Positions 44,815-52,804 of a stretch of DNA of 63,260 nt are shown in pieces (the first letter of the stretch is position 1; the number at the start of each line of letters is the position of its first letter). A program made the translations under genes and the position numbers. Source of the stretch: Butyricicoccus pullicaecorum (GTDB lineage: Bacteria > Bacillota > Clostridia > Oscillospirales > Butyricicoccaceae); contig JAFBIW010000014.1 of assembly GCA_021531865.1 (NCBI GenBank), positions 1 through 63,260 of the forward strand, in the 5' to 3' direction. The notes beneath the pieces are model-generated. The model saw only the letters and a program-made list of their open reading frames with translations, had not been told where the DNA came from and ran no database searches.

Positions 44815-45482
44815 ACGCTTATGAATATCTGAACGCGCTGCGCGCGGCCCTCTCTTCCCTGCCGGACGAGGAGATCGACAGCGCCATGCGCTACTACGAG
44901 GACTATTTTCTGGACGCGGGCGAGGAAAACGCTGACCGGGTCATCGCTGAGCTGGGCGACCCGCAGAAGGTCGCGCAGGACATCCTCAATGACTACGGCG
45001 GCGTCGCCCGTTCGACCGCCCGCACGGGTGCGAGCACCGGGTCGGACGGCGTGAGCACGGCGGACGAATACGCCCGCCAGCAGAAGCGGCGGGTCAAGGG
45101 CGTCAGCCCGTGGGTGCTCGCTCTGCTCGTGCTCATCGGCCTGCCGGTCGGCATTCCTCTGCTGCTCGGCGCGGGCGGCGTGCTCATCGGCGTGCTCGCG
45201 GCCATCGTCGGCGTGCTCATCGCGGCCGTCGTGCTCTGCGCCGCCCTCCCCTTCGCCCTGTGCGCGAGCGGTCTGGTGCTCAGCGTCTTCGCGTTCCTCG
45301 TGCTGAGCACGCCCGCTTCGGCTATCCTGACCTTGGGCGTGGGTCTGACCTGTCTGGCGGCCGGTATCCTGCTTGCCGCCCTCATCCTCCGGCTGTGCGT
45401 GCTCTTCGTGCCGCCCCTCGTGCGCGGCTTCGTCGCCCTGCTGCGCTGGCCGATCGACCGACTGCGAGGTGTTAGAAAATGA
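44811..45482 (+). CDS. DUF1700/HAAS-domain membrane protein
   Basis: Length is 223 aa. The first 65 residues form the HAAS domain (LPDEEIDSAMRYYEDYF, then AELGDPQKVAQDIL). The rest is highly hydrophobic with three or more membrane segments. It overlaps padR and the DUF4097 gene by 4 bp each. Such HAAS proteins sit with PadR in envelope-stress modules, and their role is unproven. Confidence 0.88.
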   Translation: MNAYEYLNALRAALSSLPDEEIDSAMRYYEDYFLDAGEENADRVIAELGDPQKVAQDILNDYGGVARSTARTGASTGSDGVSTADEYARQQKRRVKGVSPWVLALLVLIGLPVGIPLLLGAGGVLIGVLAAIVGVLIAAVVLCAALPFALCASGLVLSVFAFLVLSTPASAILTLGVGLTCLAAGILLAALILRLCVLFVPPLVRGFVALLRWPIDRLRGVRK

Positions 45483-46333
45483 AAACTTTCCTGAAAGTGA
45501 CCGCCGCCGTGCTCGTGCTCGGCCTCGTGCTCACCTGCGCCGGCTGGGCGATGGGCGGTGAGCTGTACTCCAACTGGCGCAACGGCCGCCTGTACACGTG
45601 GGACGAGAGCCATTCGGTCGGCTTCTCGCGCTGGCGCTTCGCGCGGGAGGTCGGTGACGACATCCGCGACGCGGTGGATGATGCGCGGGATGAAATCCTG
45701 GACCAAACCGACGTCCTCCGGCCGCATCGGAGTCATCGGACAGAGGAAAATACGGCTGAGCACGTCAGCCCGAACTCTGCGCTGAACAGCATCGACGTGA
45801 CCGGTATGGTCGATTCGCTCGAGCTCGAGCTGAGCGCGGGCAAATACACCATTCAAACCGGCGCGTCGTTCAGCTTGACCGGCAGCGGTCTGGACGCGGT
45901 CGACAGCTGGTATGACGGCGGCGTCTGGCGCATCGAATCGCACAATCGCTGGAACGACGGCGAGGTCGTCATCACCCTGCCCGCCGACGCGGTCTTCGAC
46001 GCGGTCGATCTGGAAATCGGCGCGGGCGAGGTCGCGCTCTGCCCGATCACGGCGCGGGAGATCGACATTTCGGTCGGTGCAGGTGCGCTGACCGCCGACC
46101 GGCTGGACGCGGACGCGGTCTCGCTCGAGGTCGGTGCGGGCAGCGTGACCGCCGGGCTGGCCGAGGGCTGGGACAAATATTCCTATGACAGCGAAACGGC
46201 GCTGGGCGAGGTGCGGGTGGACGACACCGTGCTCCAGTCCGGGCTGGCCGGGTCGGTCAGCGGCGGCCGGGGCGCACGGACGCTCGACATCGAGGTCGGC
46301 GCGGGCGCGGTCAATCTGACGACCGGCGCTTGA
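45479..46333 (+). CDS. DUF4097-type beta-repeat protein
   Basis: Length is 284 aa. The signal or anchor is near the start (VTAAVLVLGLVLTCAGWAM). The C-terminal half has repeating strand patterns such as VDLEIGAGEVALCPITA, DISVGAGALTADRLDADAV and LEVGAGSVTAG, a right-handed beta-helix-like layout known in DUF4097. Likely outside the membrane. It ends just before the PspC gene. Confidence 0.88.
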   Translation: MKTFLKVTAAVLVLGLVLTCAGWAMGGELYSNWRNGRLYTWDESHSVGFSRWRFAREVGDDIRDAVDDARDEILDQTDVLRPHRSHRTEENTAEHVSPNSALNSIDVTGMVDSLELELSAGKYTIQTGASFSLTGSGLDAVDSWYDGGVWRIESHNRWNDGEVVITLPADAVFDAVDLEIGAGEVALCPITAREIDISVGAGALTADRLDADAVSLEVGAGSVTAGLAEGWDKYSYDSETALGEVRVDDTVLQSGLAGSVSGGRGARTLDIEVGAGAVNLTTGA

Positions 46334-46401
46334 CGGCGCGGCGAAACGCGCATACAATAAACTTGACAGGAGCCACCGAAACTGACAAGGAGGGTTTTTC
46401 C

Positions 46402-46596
46402 ATGAACGAAAGAAAAAAACTGTACCGCTCGGTCACTGACCGGATGCTCTGCGGCGTTTGCGGCGGCATCGCAGACTATTTCAGCATCGACCCCACGCTC
46501 GTGCGGCTGGCGCTCGTCGCGCTGACCTTCATGGGCTTCTCGGGCATCATCGTCTATATCATCGCCGCCCTCATCATCCCGGAAGAGCCGGCGTAA
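46402..46596 (+). CDS. PspC-domain membrane protein
   Basis: Length is 64 aa. LYRSVTDRMLCGVCGGIADYF and one or two membrane segments (FMGFSGIIVYIIAALII) form the PspC domain, linked to envelope stress. The ATG at 46402 follows AAGGAGGG. It is the last gene of the PadR operon. A terminator follows. Confidence 0.93.
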   Translation: MNERKKLYRSVTDRMLCGVCGGIADYFSIDPTLVRLALVALTFMGFSGIIVYIIAALIIPEEPA

Positions 46597-46612
46597 CATG
46601 TAAAATTTTTTC

Positions 46613-46639
46613 AAAAAGAGCCGGAAACGGCTCTTTTTA
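46613..46639 (+). terminator. Terminator of the PadR operon
   Basis: AGAGCCG pairs with CGGCTCT around a GAAA loop, with five T after it on the plus strand. Confidence 0.9.
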
Positions 46640-46702
46640 TTGTATTCCGGGCGGCGGTATGCTATGATAGGAGTAATCCCGCGAAAGGACGGTAAACACA
46701 AC

Positions 46703-47113
46703 ATGGACGAAACCCAGACCCGCACGCCGGTCGAGGACGCGGCGGACGAAACCGCCGAAACCGCGCTGACCGCAGCGGCCGAGACCGCCTGCGAAGAAAC
46801 GGACGACGCGGAATCCGAGGACGAATACGAAGAAGAAGACGAGCTCCCCGACCCCGAGGACGACCCCTACCACGACCCGATGGACGACACAATCGCCCGC
46901 ATGCCGCGCATGTGCTTCTATGCCGTGCTGTTCGGCTTCGGCATCGGCGTAGTCCTCTGCGGCGTGGTCGGCCTGCTCTTCGATCTGGAGATCGCCTCGC
47001 CCACCCCGGTCGGCATCGTCTGCGCCATCATCGGCTATTTCATCGGCAAGAAGCTCAACGAGCGCCGTCTCGCCCGCCGCGCGCAGGCACAGCAGAACGA
47101 GACCCAAAACTGA
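46703..47113 (+). CDS. Acidic two-helix membrane protein of unknown function
   Basis: About 136 aa. The first half is very acidic (many Glu and Asp, such as EDEYEEEDELPDPEDDP) and the second has two membrane segments (FYAVLFGFGIGVVLCGVVGLL and VGIVCAIIGYFIGKKL). The start at 46703 has GGACGG-type SD; an ATG at 46664 is possible. No family is recognised. It stands alone between two terminators. Confidence 0.65.
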   Translation: MDETQTRTPVEDAADETAETALTAAAETACEETDDAESEDEYEEEDELPDPEDDPYHDPMDDTIARMPRMCFYAVLFGFGIGVVLCGVVGLLFDLEIASPTPVGIVCAIIGYFIGKKLNERRLARRAQAQQNETQN

Positions 47114-47130
47114 AAACAAATGGAAACAGC

Positions 47131-47162
47131 AAAAAGCGGCCGAAGGTGTTCGGTCGCTTTTT
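47131..47162. terminator. Bidirectional terminator between converging genes
   Basis: AAAAAGCG pairs with CGCTTTTT with A and T runs on both sides. It serves the plus-strand 46703 gene and the minus-strand 47210 gene. Confidence 0.85.
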
Positions 47163-47209
47163 GCAATTTTTTATCATTATAAACGCATGATTTATAACAA
47201 ATTTAGCGT

Positions 47210-47623
47210 TTATTGCCCCCCCCCGGCATTTTCGGAGGTTTCCTTGAGCCAGCGGTAAAAGGTGCCGCGCGCCACGCCGAGCAGCTTGGCCGCTTCCGCG
47301 CCGCTGATCTCCTTTTCCTCATACATCGCGCGCACGCGCTCAAACTGATCATCCGCACGCCGGGTCGGACGGCCGACCGCGCGGCCGCTCTCCCGCGCCT
47401 GCGCAAAGCCGATGCGCTGCCGCGCGCGGAAGCTCTCCCGGTTGGCGTCCGCCGCCTCGGCAATCAGCTCATCCACCACGTCGGACAGCAATTGCTCGAC
47501 CGTAACGCCCGCCCCCAGCTCCTGCGACAGGATAGCCGGGTCAACGCCCCGTGCGCGAAGCTGCTCCTCCAGCCGCGCACGCACGTCCTCCTCCCGGATT
47601 TTTTTCAGTTCCGTAAACAGCAT
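47210..47623 (-). CDS. HTH protein resembling a serine-recombinase C-terminal domain
   Basis: About 137 aa. The last 50 residues match the Hin/resolvase-type tail: a Gly-Arg-Pro hinge (GRPTRRADDQF), then EISGAEAAKLLGVARGTFYRWLKE, a helix-turn-helix. The N-terminal 90 residues are helical and charged, with no recombinase catalytic Ser domain. The ATG at 47623 is preferred; a start at 47644 lacks an SD. It is either a stand-alone regulator or a degenerate invertase. A promoter lies at 47685-47713. Confidence 0.65.
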   Translation of the reverse strand: MLFTELKKIREEDVRARLEEQLRARGVDPAILSQELGAGVTVEQLLSDVVDELIAEAADANRESFRARQRIGFAQARESGRAVGRPTRRADDQFERVRAMYEEKEISGAEAAKLLGVARGTFYRWLKETSENAGGGQ

Positions 47624-47684
47624 TTCTGCTTCACCGCTCCCCATTCAGAATCATATATTGCTCTGTTTTGTACTGTATTAAATC

Positions 47685-47713
47685 ATTTTACCATGATTTT
47701 CCACACTTTTCAA
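47685..47713 (-). promoter_or_regulatory. Promoter of the HTH gene
   Basis: TTGAAA and TAAAAT with 17 bp between them on the minus strand. Confidence 0.6.
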
Positions 47714-47827
47714 TGGAACAGTTCGCGGGGAGCACGGGATAAATCAGGTGTTATAAAAACGTTTTTTTAGCAGTTTTGACGTCGTTGTGTTTCAAGATAA
47801 TACAATTTGTATTATTTTATAGAAATA

Positions 47828-48169
47828 TTACTCTTTTGTCCAGTCATCCCAGACCTCGGGGCAATAGCCGACCGTGGCGCGCTTGCCGTTGCGCACGATG
47901 GGGGCGCGCAGCAGGGACGGTTCCTCGTACAGCTTTTCGATCTTGTCCGCCTCGTAGGCCAGATAGCGCAGGCTCTCCGCGCCCTTGGCCTTGGGGTCGA
48001 CCAGCGCGTCCACCCCGCCGACCGCGCGCAGGACGCTGTCCAGCTCGCCGCGCGACAGGCCATAGCGCACGAGGTCGACCGACTGGAACTTCACGCCGCG
48101 CTCCTTGAACCAGCGCTCGGCCTTTTTGGTGTCGAAGGACTTGCTTTTTCCGAAAATCTGAATGTTCAT
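47828..48169 (-). CDS. ArsC/Spx-fold protein without the active-site Cys
   Basis: Length is 113 aa. It fits the ArsC/Spx family by length and by LLRAPIVRNGKRATVGYCPEVW, which is the C-terminal ArsC signature. The CxxC or single Cys near residue 10 is replaced by KSKSFDTKKAERWF, so it cannot act by the usual thiol chemistry. It may be a regulator or protein-interaction form. Whether it acts on RNA polymerase like Spx is unknown. Confidence 0.8.
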   Translation of the reverse strand: MNIQIFGKSKSFDTKKAERWFKERGVKFQSVDLVRYGLSRGELDSVLRAVGGVDALVDPKAKGAESLRYLAYEADKIEKLYEEPSLLRAPIVRNGKRATVGYCPEVWDDWTKE

Positions 48170-48225
48170 CCGATCATACTCCTTTTCTCACGGAATAGTC
48201 TTATTATAATCTGGTTGCGCGAAAA

Positions 48226-48257
48226 AGAAAAGACCCTGACAGGCGTCAGGGTCTTTT
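48226..48257 (-). terminator. Terminator after the 48271 gene
   Basis: AAGACCCTGAC pairs with GTCAGGGTCTT and T-rich sequence follows on the minus strand. Confidence 0.88.
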
Positions 48258-48270
48258 TGTGTGCCGGGAA

Positions 48271-50343
48271 TCAGATCAGGTCGTCGATGTTCTCGAGCGT
48301 GGTGTCGTTATCGTCTTCGACCGTGAGAACAGCAAAGCAGACTTCGTTATCCAGATCGTCGATATCGTCATCACAGGTGTTGTCGTCCTTATCCTTCCAC
48401 TCGATCTCGATATCCGGATAATCGTCGGTATCCAGCAGATAGAAATAATAATCCTTATTTTCAATCGTGCCGATGCTCTCGATCATGCTGTCATCGTCCT
48501 GATCGTACAGCTTGGTCGATTTCATATCCGCACCGGTCTTGTTATAAATCGCGAGAACCAGCTTATCGTCGTCATCATCGGTGTATTCAGTCAGCGAGAA
48601 TTTGTTACTGCTGCTGCTGAAGCTGGATACGTAAATGACAGCGTACGCGTCCGCGTCGCTCAGATCGATGGCCTTGTAGGAATAATCATTATCGCCCGAA
48701 CCGTAATACAGGATCAGATCGTATTTGTCCGCATCGGCCATATCTTCTACGATAACGTAATTGCCCTTGCTCAGCTTATCGCCGTCCAGCAGGTCGTCCT
48801 CGTCCGGATCGTCTTCGTCGAAGTCTCTCTCATCCTCGACCAGATACGCCGCGTAAATCCTCTGGGTAGTATCGTTGACGATGGCCAGCGTGATATCACC
48901 GCTGCCCGAAGAAGAGGACTTCTTTTCCTTGGAAATCTTGACCGAGCTGGACGAGATTTCAATGGTTGCGGAAGCCGGGTTCTCGTATTCAAAGCTCAGG
49001 GACTTTTCGGTCAGGTCGCTGCCGGAAGAGAACTCGACCGTGATATACCACGAGGTATCCTTCTCCAGATCCATGTCGACCGTAACCGACTTATCCGCCT
49101 TCAGATCGTCGTCCAGCAGGTTGTCAGCATCCGCTACGTCGGACTTGGTGCCCGCCATGTAGATGGCCTCGATGGTCTTGGACGAGGTGTTCTTGAAGGT
49201 GAGCTCGGTCTCGCCCGCGCCGCCGTCCAGCGACAGCTTGCCCGACGAGGACAGGATCAGGGTGCCGGACTTGGCGGTCTTGCTCGCGAAGGAGACCTTA
49301 CCGCTCGTGACTTCCTTGCCCTTTTCATCGACCGTCTTGAAGTACCAGTCCTTGGTGCCGTCAAGGTCGATCTTGATGGTGGTATTCTTGCCCGAAGCGA
49401 CAGTATCGGTCGCGAGCAGGTTGTCGGCGTTCTTCAGGCCGCTGCTGCTCGTCGCCATGTACAGCTCTTCGATGTCGTACTTGTACTTATTGACGATCTT
49501 CAGCGAGGTGTCGCCGGTCGAGGTGACCGTGATGCCCGCGTCGTTCGCCTGCTGGAAGGTCGGGCGGGTGCCGCTCTTGAGCAGGACAGTCGCGTAGGTG
49601 TTGACGTTATAGAGGTTCAGGCCGGAGTAGACCTTGGTGCCCGCCGCGCCCTCGGTGTAGAAGTCATACATCTTGGTGGTCGCGTCGGACGGCACGGCGA
49701 TGTAGAACGAAGCCGTCGCGCCCTTCTTGAGGGTGGTGGTCAGGGCGTTGCTGGAGGTATACTGCCAGGTACCCGATACGCCGTAATACAGGCTGGTGAT
49801 GTCCGAACCGGTCTGGTTGATGACGTCAATGCGGTAGTTCTTGGTGGTGACCGGCGGCTTCGGCGGCTCGTAGGTATAAGTCACGGTGACCTTCTTGTTG
49901 GTCTGATCCCAGACGCAGGACGTGCCGGTGAACATTTCCAGCGCACGGATGTGCACCAGCGTGCGGCCCTTGTCATTGATGCGGGGCGCATAGGCCAGCG
50001 TGCGGGATGCGCCGTTGACATAAGCGGACTTGGAGCCGACGGTGACCTTGACGGTCTGGCCGTCCTTGACCATCGTGATCGAACGGGTGGTGGCGTCCCA
50101 TTCGAGCTTGCCGCCCATGGATTCCACGATCGCGCGCAGCGGCAGCATGGTGTAGCCGCCCTTGTCGAGCACGGCGGTCGTGCCGTTTTCGTCGATCTGC
50201 TTGGATGTGCCGTTGACGGTCATCGTCGCACTGTTGATCGTCAGCACGATGGTTCCGGTCGAGGCCGCGAAGGCCGCCGGAAGCATCGTCAGAAGCAGGC
50301 ACGCGACGATCAGCAGCGCGCCCAGCCGTTTCATATGCTTCAT
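48271..50343 (-). CDS. Secreted repeat protein with copper-amine-oxidase-like N-terminal domain (paralogue 2)
   Basis: Length is 690 aa. A signal peptide (LGALLIVACLLLTMLPAAFA) is followed by a Cu_amine_oxidN1-type domain, about 28-155 (TMLPLRAIVESMGGKLEWD, RTLVHIRALEMFTG). Several beta modules of about 100 residues follow, each starting like VINQTGSDITSLYYG, IVNKYKYDIEELYMA, FKNTSSKTIEAIYMA, IVNDTTQRIYAAYLV and IYNKTGADMKSTKLY. These resemble the 'N-TG--I--LY-' repeat of secreted proteins. The C-terminus is Asp-rich. The ATG has GGAGG 9 bp upstream. It lies 96 bp after its paralogue, possibly one operon. Confidence 0.85.
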   Translation of the reverse strand: MKHMKRLGALLIVACLLLTMLPAAFAASTGTIVLTINSATMTVNGTSKQIDENGTTAVLDKGGYTMLPLRAIVESMGGKLEWDATTRSITMVKDGQTVKVTVGSKSAYVNGASRTLAYAPRINDKGRTLVHIRALEMFTGTSCVWDQTNKKVTVTYTYEPPKPPVTTKNYRIDVINQTGSDITSLYYGVSGTWQYTSSNALTTTLKKGATASFYIAVPSDATTKMYDFYTEGAAGTKVYSGLNLYNVNTYATVLLKSGTRPTFQQANDAGITVTSTGDTSLKIVNKYKYDIEELYMATSSSGLKNADNLLATDTVASGKNTTIKIDLDGTKDWYFKTVDEKGKEVTSGKVSFASKTAKSGTLILSSSGKLSLDGGAGETELTFKNTSSKTIEAIYMAGTKSDVADADNLLDDDLKADKSVTVDMDLEKDTSWYITVEFSSGSDLTEKSLSFEYENPASATIEISSSSVKISKEKKSSSSGSGDITLAIVNDTTQRIYAAYLVEDERDFDEDDPDEDDLLDGDKLSKGNYVIVEDMADADKYDLILYYGSGDNDYSYKAIDLSDADAYAVIYVSSFSSSSNKFSLTEYTDDDDDKLVLAIYNKTGADMKSTKLYDQDDDSMIESIGTIENKDYYFYLLDTDDYPDIEIEWKDKDDNTCDDDIDDLDNEVCFAVLTVEDDNDTTLENIDDLI

Positions 50344-50399
50344 AAAAAGTTTCCTCCTTGCTTACATGGTTCGTGAAAACAGAGGTTTTTTGAAAGAAT

Positions 50400-50424
50400 C
50401 CCCCGACCGGTTCCGGCCGGGGGA
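50400..50424 (-). terminator. Weak terminator or attenuator between the two paralogues
   Basis: A strong GC stem (CCCCCG...CGGGGG) is followed by ATTCTTTC, a poor T-tract. Some readthrough into the 48271 gene is expected, since no good promoter was seen in front of it. Confidence 0.5.
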
Positions 50425-50439
50425 AAGTTTCACAGGGTG

Positions 50440-52545
50440 TTATTCGTCTTCGATTACGATATCGTTGTCACTTTCAATGGTGATGCGGGTGTAATAATAG
50501 CCCTTAGCAATATCGACATTCGTTTCTACAATATCGGAGCCAGACTCAAATACGAACTTCAGATCGCAGTCGCCGTCATCGCCCCACTTGGAATAATCAA
50601 TAATCTTAATATCGGAAGAATTCTTGTCGATCGAAGTCGTCCAAACATCATCCCAGCTATCGTCCGAATCCTTACGCGCCTTGATAGCGGTCAGCTTGCG
50701 GTCAGTTTCGTTAACGACCTCCATGAAGAGTTCGTCGGAATCCAGATCGTAGTCATCACCATTGTAGCCGATGGTGATACCGCTGCTGGACAGGCTGGTG
50801 ACTTCCAGAACTGCATAATCGTCAATATTCCTATTGAAGGAAATATCCTCTACCGCGAAATCGTCATCATCGTTGCTGTAGAACAGAACGAGGGTGAATT
50901 TGTTGTCCTTGGAACCGTACAGATCGACGTCAATGGTGTCATAATCACCAGCGGAGATCGAGCCGAGGTCTTCGTAGTCGTCCTTAAAGTCGTCGTAATC
51001 CCAAGCGTCCTTATCCGCCTTCCAATCTGCCTCGTCGAAGTCGTCGGGATCAACCGCAAAGATCGAATAAATCTTCTTGCCGGTGTTATTGATCAGCACA
51101 ACCTCAGCGTCGCCGCTGGACGAGCTGCTGGTCTTGCTGCCGGAAACGGTGAAGTCGCCGTCCTTATCGAGGGTGATGGTGGCAGACTTGAGCGAGGTCG
51201 AGCTGAAGGTGATGGTATCGCTTGCGATCACGTCGCCGTCGTTGTCATACGCGCGGATGTACCACTTGCGGACGGAGATATCGAAGTCGAAGTCGTCGTT
51301 CGAGCCGTTCTTGGTGCGGGAGATGAGGTTATCCGCGTTGCGGAAGGCCGACGAGGTGTTGGTGGTAGCCATCTTCAGCTCGTAGACGGTCTCGTCCGAG
51401 CGGTTGCGGAAGGTGATCTCGGTGTCGCCGCCGACGGTGCCCGAGGTGCTGTTGTTGTAGGTGACCAGGCCGTTCGCGTTCAGGCGAATGAGCTGGGTGC
51501 CCCACTGGCTGGCGAGGTTGACGCTGCGGAAGACGTAAGCCTGACCGTTCGCGTAGGTGACGCGGAAGTCATAGTAGGGGCTGGTGGACGCGTAGTCGAG
51601 GTTGAGGTTGATGCCGGTACCGTTGTTGAAGCGGTAAGTGGGCAGCAGCTCATTCGACCAGACGTTGGAGTTCGCCGGGCCGTAGACCATGGAGACGATC
51701 TGCTGGCCGGTGCTGTTCTGGATGTTCAGATTGACCTTCTTGTCCGCGCCGGAAGCGAGGATGCCGTCCACGACGAGGGAGTAGGTATCGCCGCCGGTCA
51801 GGGTGAGGACGGCAATGTTCTGAACGTTCGAGAAGTCAAGGTTTCTGTAGTAGAACTTGTTGTTGTAGTAGTCGGTGGCCATCAGGTCATACTGCTGCTT
51901 GCCGACGCGGACGTTGACGGTCTGGGTGCCGTTCCAGTTGAGGTTCTGGGACAGGATGTTCGCGCCGTAGTTGGTGGTGCCGGAGGGCGCGAGCTGCATG
52001 GCCTTGAAGATGAGGTCAGCGCCGTTCTTGATGGTCATGGCGACGTTGTTCGCGCCCGGGGTAGACGCGCCGGTCATCGGGTAGACGACGGTGGCCTGAC
52101 GGGTGTCGGGACGCCAGCTTACGGTGACGTTCGGGAAGAACTCGACCGTGCGCAGCCAGACGTAGGTGCGGCCGTTATCGGTGAAGGGGGCAACGGACAT
52201 GGTCTTGGCGACGCCGTTGACATAAGCGGTGGTGGAGCCGAGCTTCAGGACAACGGTGGTGCCGTTGAACTTGAGGGTGACCTGCTGGGTGGAAGCATTC
52301 CAGTCCGCGGAACCGCCCATATTCTCGACCACGCCGCGGATGGGGAGCATGGTGTAGGACTTGTAGATGGTGGCGCGGGAACCCTGCGCGTCAATGGTGG
52401 TGGAAGAACCGTTGACGGACATGGTAGCGCTGCCGATGGTCAGGGTGATGGCGCCGGTGGTATTCGCGGCGGAGACCGCGGGGATCATCGTCATCATCAG
52501 GCAGAGGGCGACCAAAAGCGCGCCAAAGCGTTTCGCGAGTTTCAT
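50440..52545 (-). CDS. Secreted repeat protein with copper-amine-oxidase-like N-terminal domain (paralogue 1)
   Basis: Length is 701 aa. Signal peptide (FGALLVALCLMMTMIPAVSA), then the same N-terminal domain (SYTMLPIRGVVENMGGSADW, RTYVWLRTVEFF) followed by beta modules such as FRNRSDETVYELKMA and LINNTGKKIYSIFAV. It aligns by eye with the 48271 gene over its length. Its Asp/Ser/Thr-rich composition suggests a cell-surface or secreted role. A promoter is at 52594-52622. Confidence 0.85.
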   Translation of the reverse strand: MKLAKRFGALLVALCLMMTMIPAVSAANTTGAITLTIGSATMSVNGSSTTIDAQGSRATIYKSYTMLPIRGVVENMGGSADWNASTQQVTLKFNGTTVVLKLGSTTAYVNGVAKTMSVAPFTDNGRTYVWLRTVEFFPNVTVSWRPDTRQATVVYPMTGASTPGANNVAMTIKNGADLIFKAMQLAPSGTTNYGANILSQNLNWNGTQTVNVRVGKQQYDLMATDYYNNKFYYRNLDFSNVQNIAVLTLTGGDTYSLVVDGILASGADKKVNLNIQNSTGQQIVSMVYGPANSNVWSNELLPTYRFNNGTGINLNLDYASTSPYYDFRVTYANGQAYVFRSVNLASQWGTQLIRLNANGLVTYNNSTSGTVGGDTEITFRNRSDETVYELKMATTNTSSAFRNADNLISRTKNGSNDDFDFDISVRKWYIRAYDNDGDVIASDTITFSSTSLKSATITLDKDGDFTVSGSKTSSSSSGDAEVVLINNTGKKIYSIFAVDPDDFDEADWKADKDAWDYDDFKDDYEDLGSISAGDYDTIDVDLYGSKDNKFTLVLFYSNDDDDFAVEDISFNRNIDDYAVLEVTSLSSSGITIGYNGDDYDLDSDELFMEVVNETDRKLTAIKARKDSDDSWDDVWTTSIDKNSSDIKIIDYSKWGDDGDCDLKFVFESGSDIVETNVDIAKGYYYTRITIESDNDIVIEDE

Positions 52546-52593
52546 AGTCTGATCAGACCTCCTATTACTTTTTTACTTAAACCTTGTACTCTT

Positions 52594-52622
52594 ATTCTAT
52601 CATATATGACGAAGGGGAACAA
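52594..52622 (-). promoter_or_regulatory. Promoter of the paralogue pair
   Basis: TTGTTC and TAGAAT with 17 bp between them on the minus strand; an SD AGGAGG follows. Confidence 0.6.
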
Positions 52623-52670
52623 CGGAAAGTTCCTCAGATTTGTGAACAATTTGAAAAAGTTTTTTTAAGA

Positions 52671-52702
52671 GGATAAAAATAGACCCGCCGGGCGGGCGGG
52701 TC
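52671..52702 (-). terminator. Second terminator downstream of the SLH gene
   Basis: GACCCGCC and GGCGGGTC form a stem followed by TATTTTTATC on the minus strand. It backs up the first terminator at 52732-52763. Confidence 0.7.
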
Positions 52703-52731
52703 GCGGGGATGTCAAGGGGATGGAAAAGGGC

Positions 52732-52763
52732 AAAAAAGGAGACCCCGCATAAGCGGGGCCTCC
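52732..52763 (-). terminator. First terminator of SLH gene 1
   Basis: GGAGACCCCGC pairs with GCGGGGCCTCC (one G-U in RNA) with a T-run on the minus strand. The same hairpin and its flanks recur after SLH gene 2 (59537-59569). Confidence 0.9.
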
Positions 52764-52804
52764 CCTTTTGGTCGGAAAAACCAATTCAGATGAAGAATCT
52801 GAAA

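Noticed and set aside
44993-46357. 454-codon minus frame opposite the PadR operon
   Set aside because: Antisense to three well supported genes with 4-bp overlaps; no motif.
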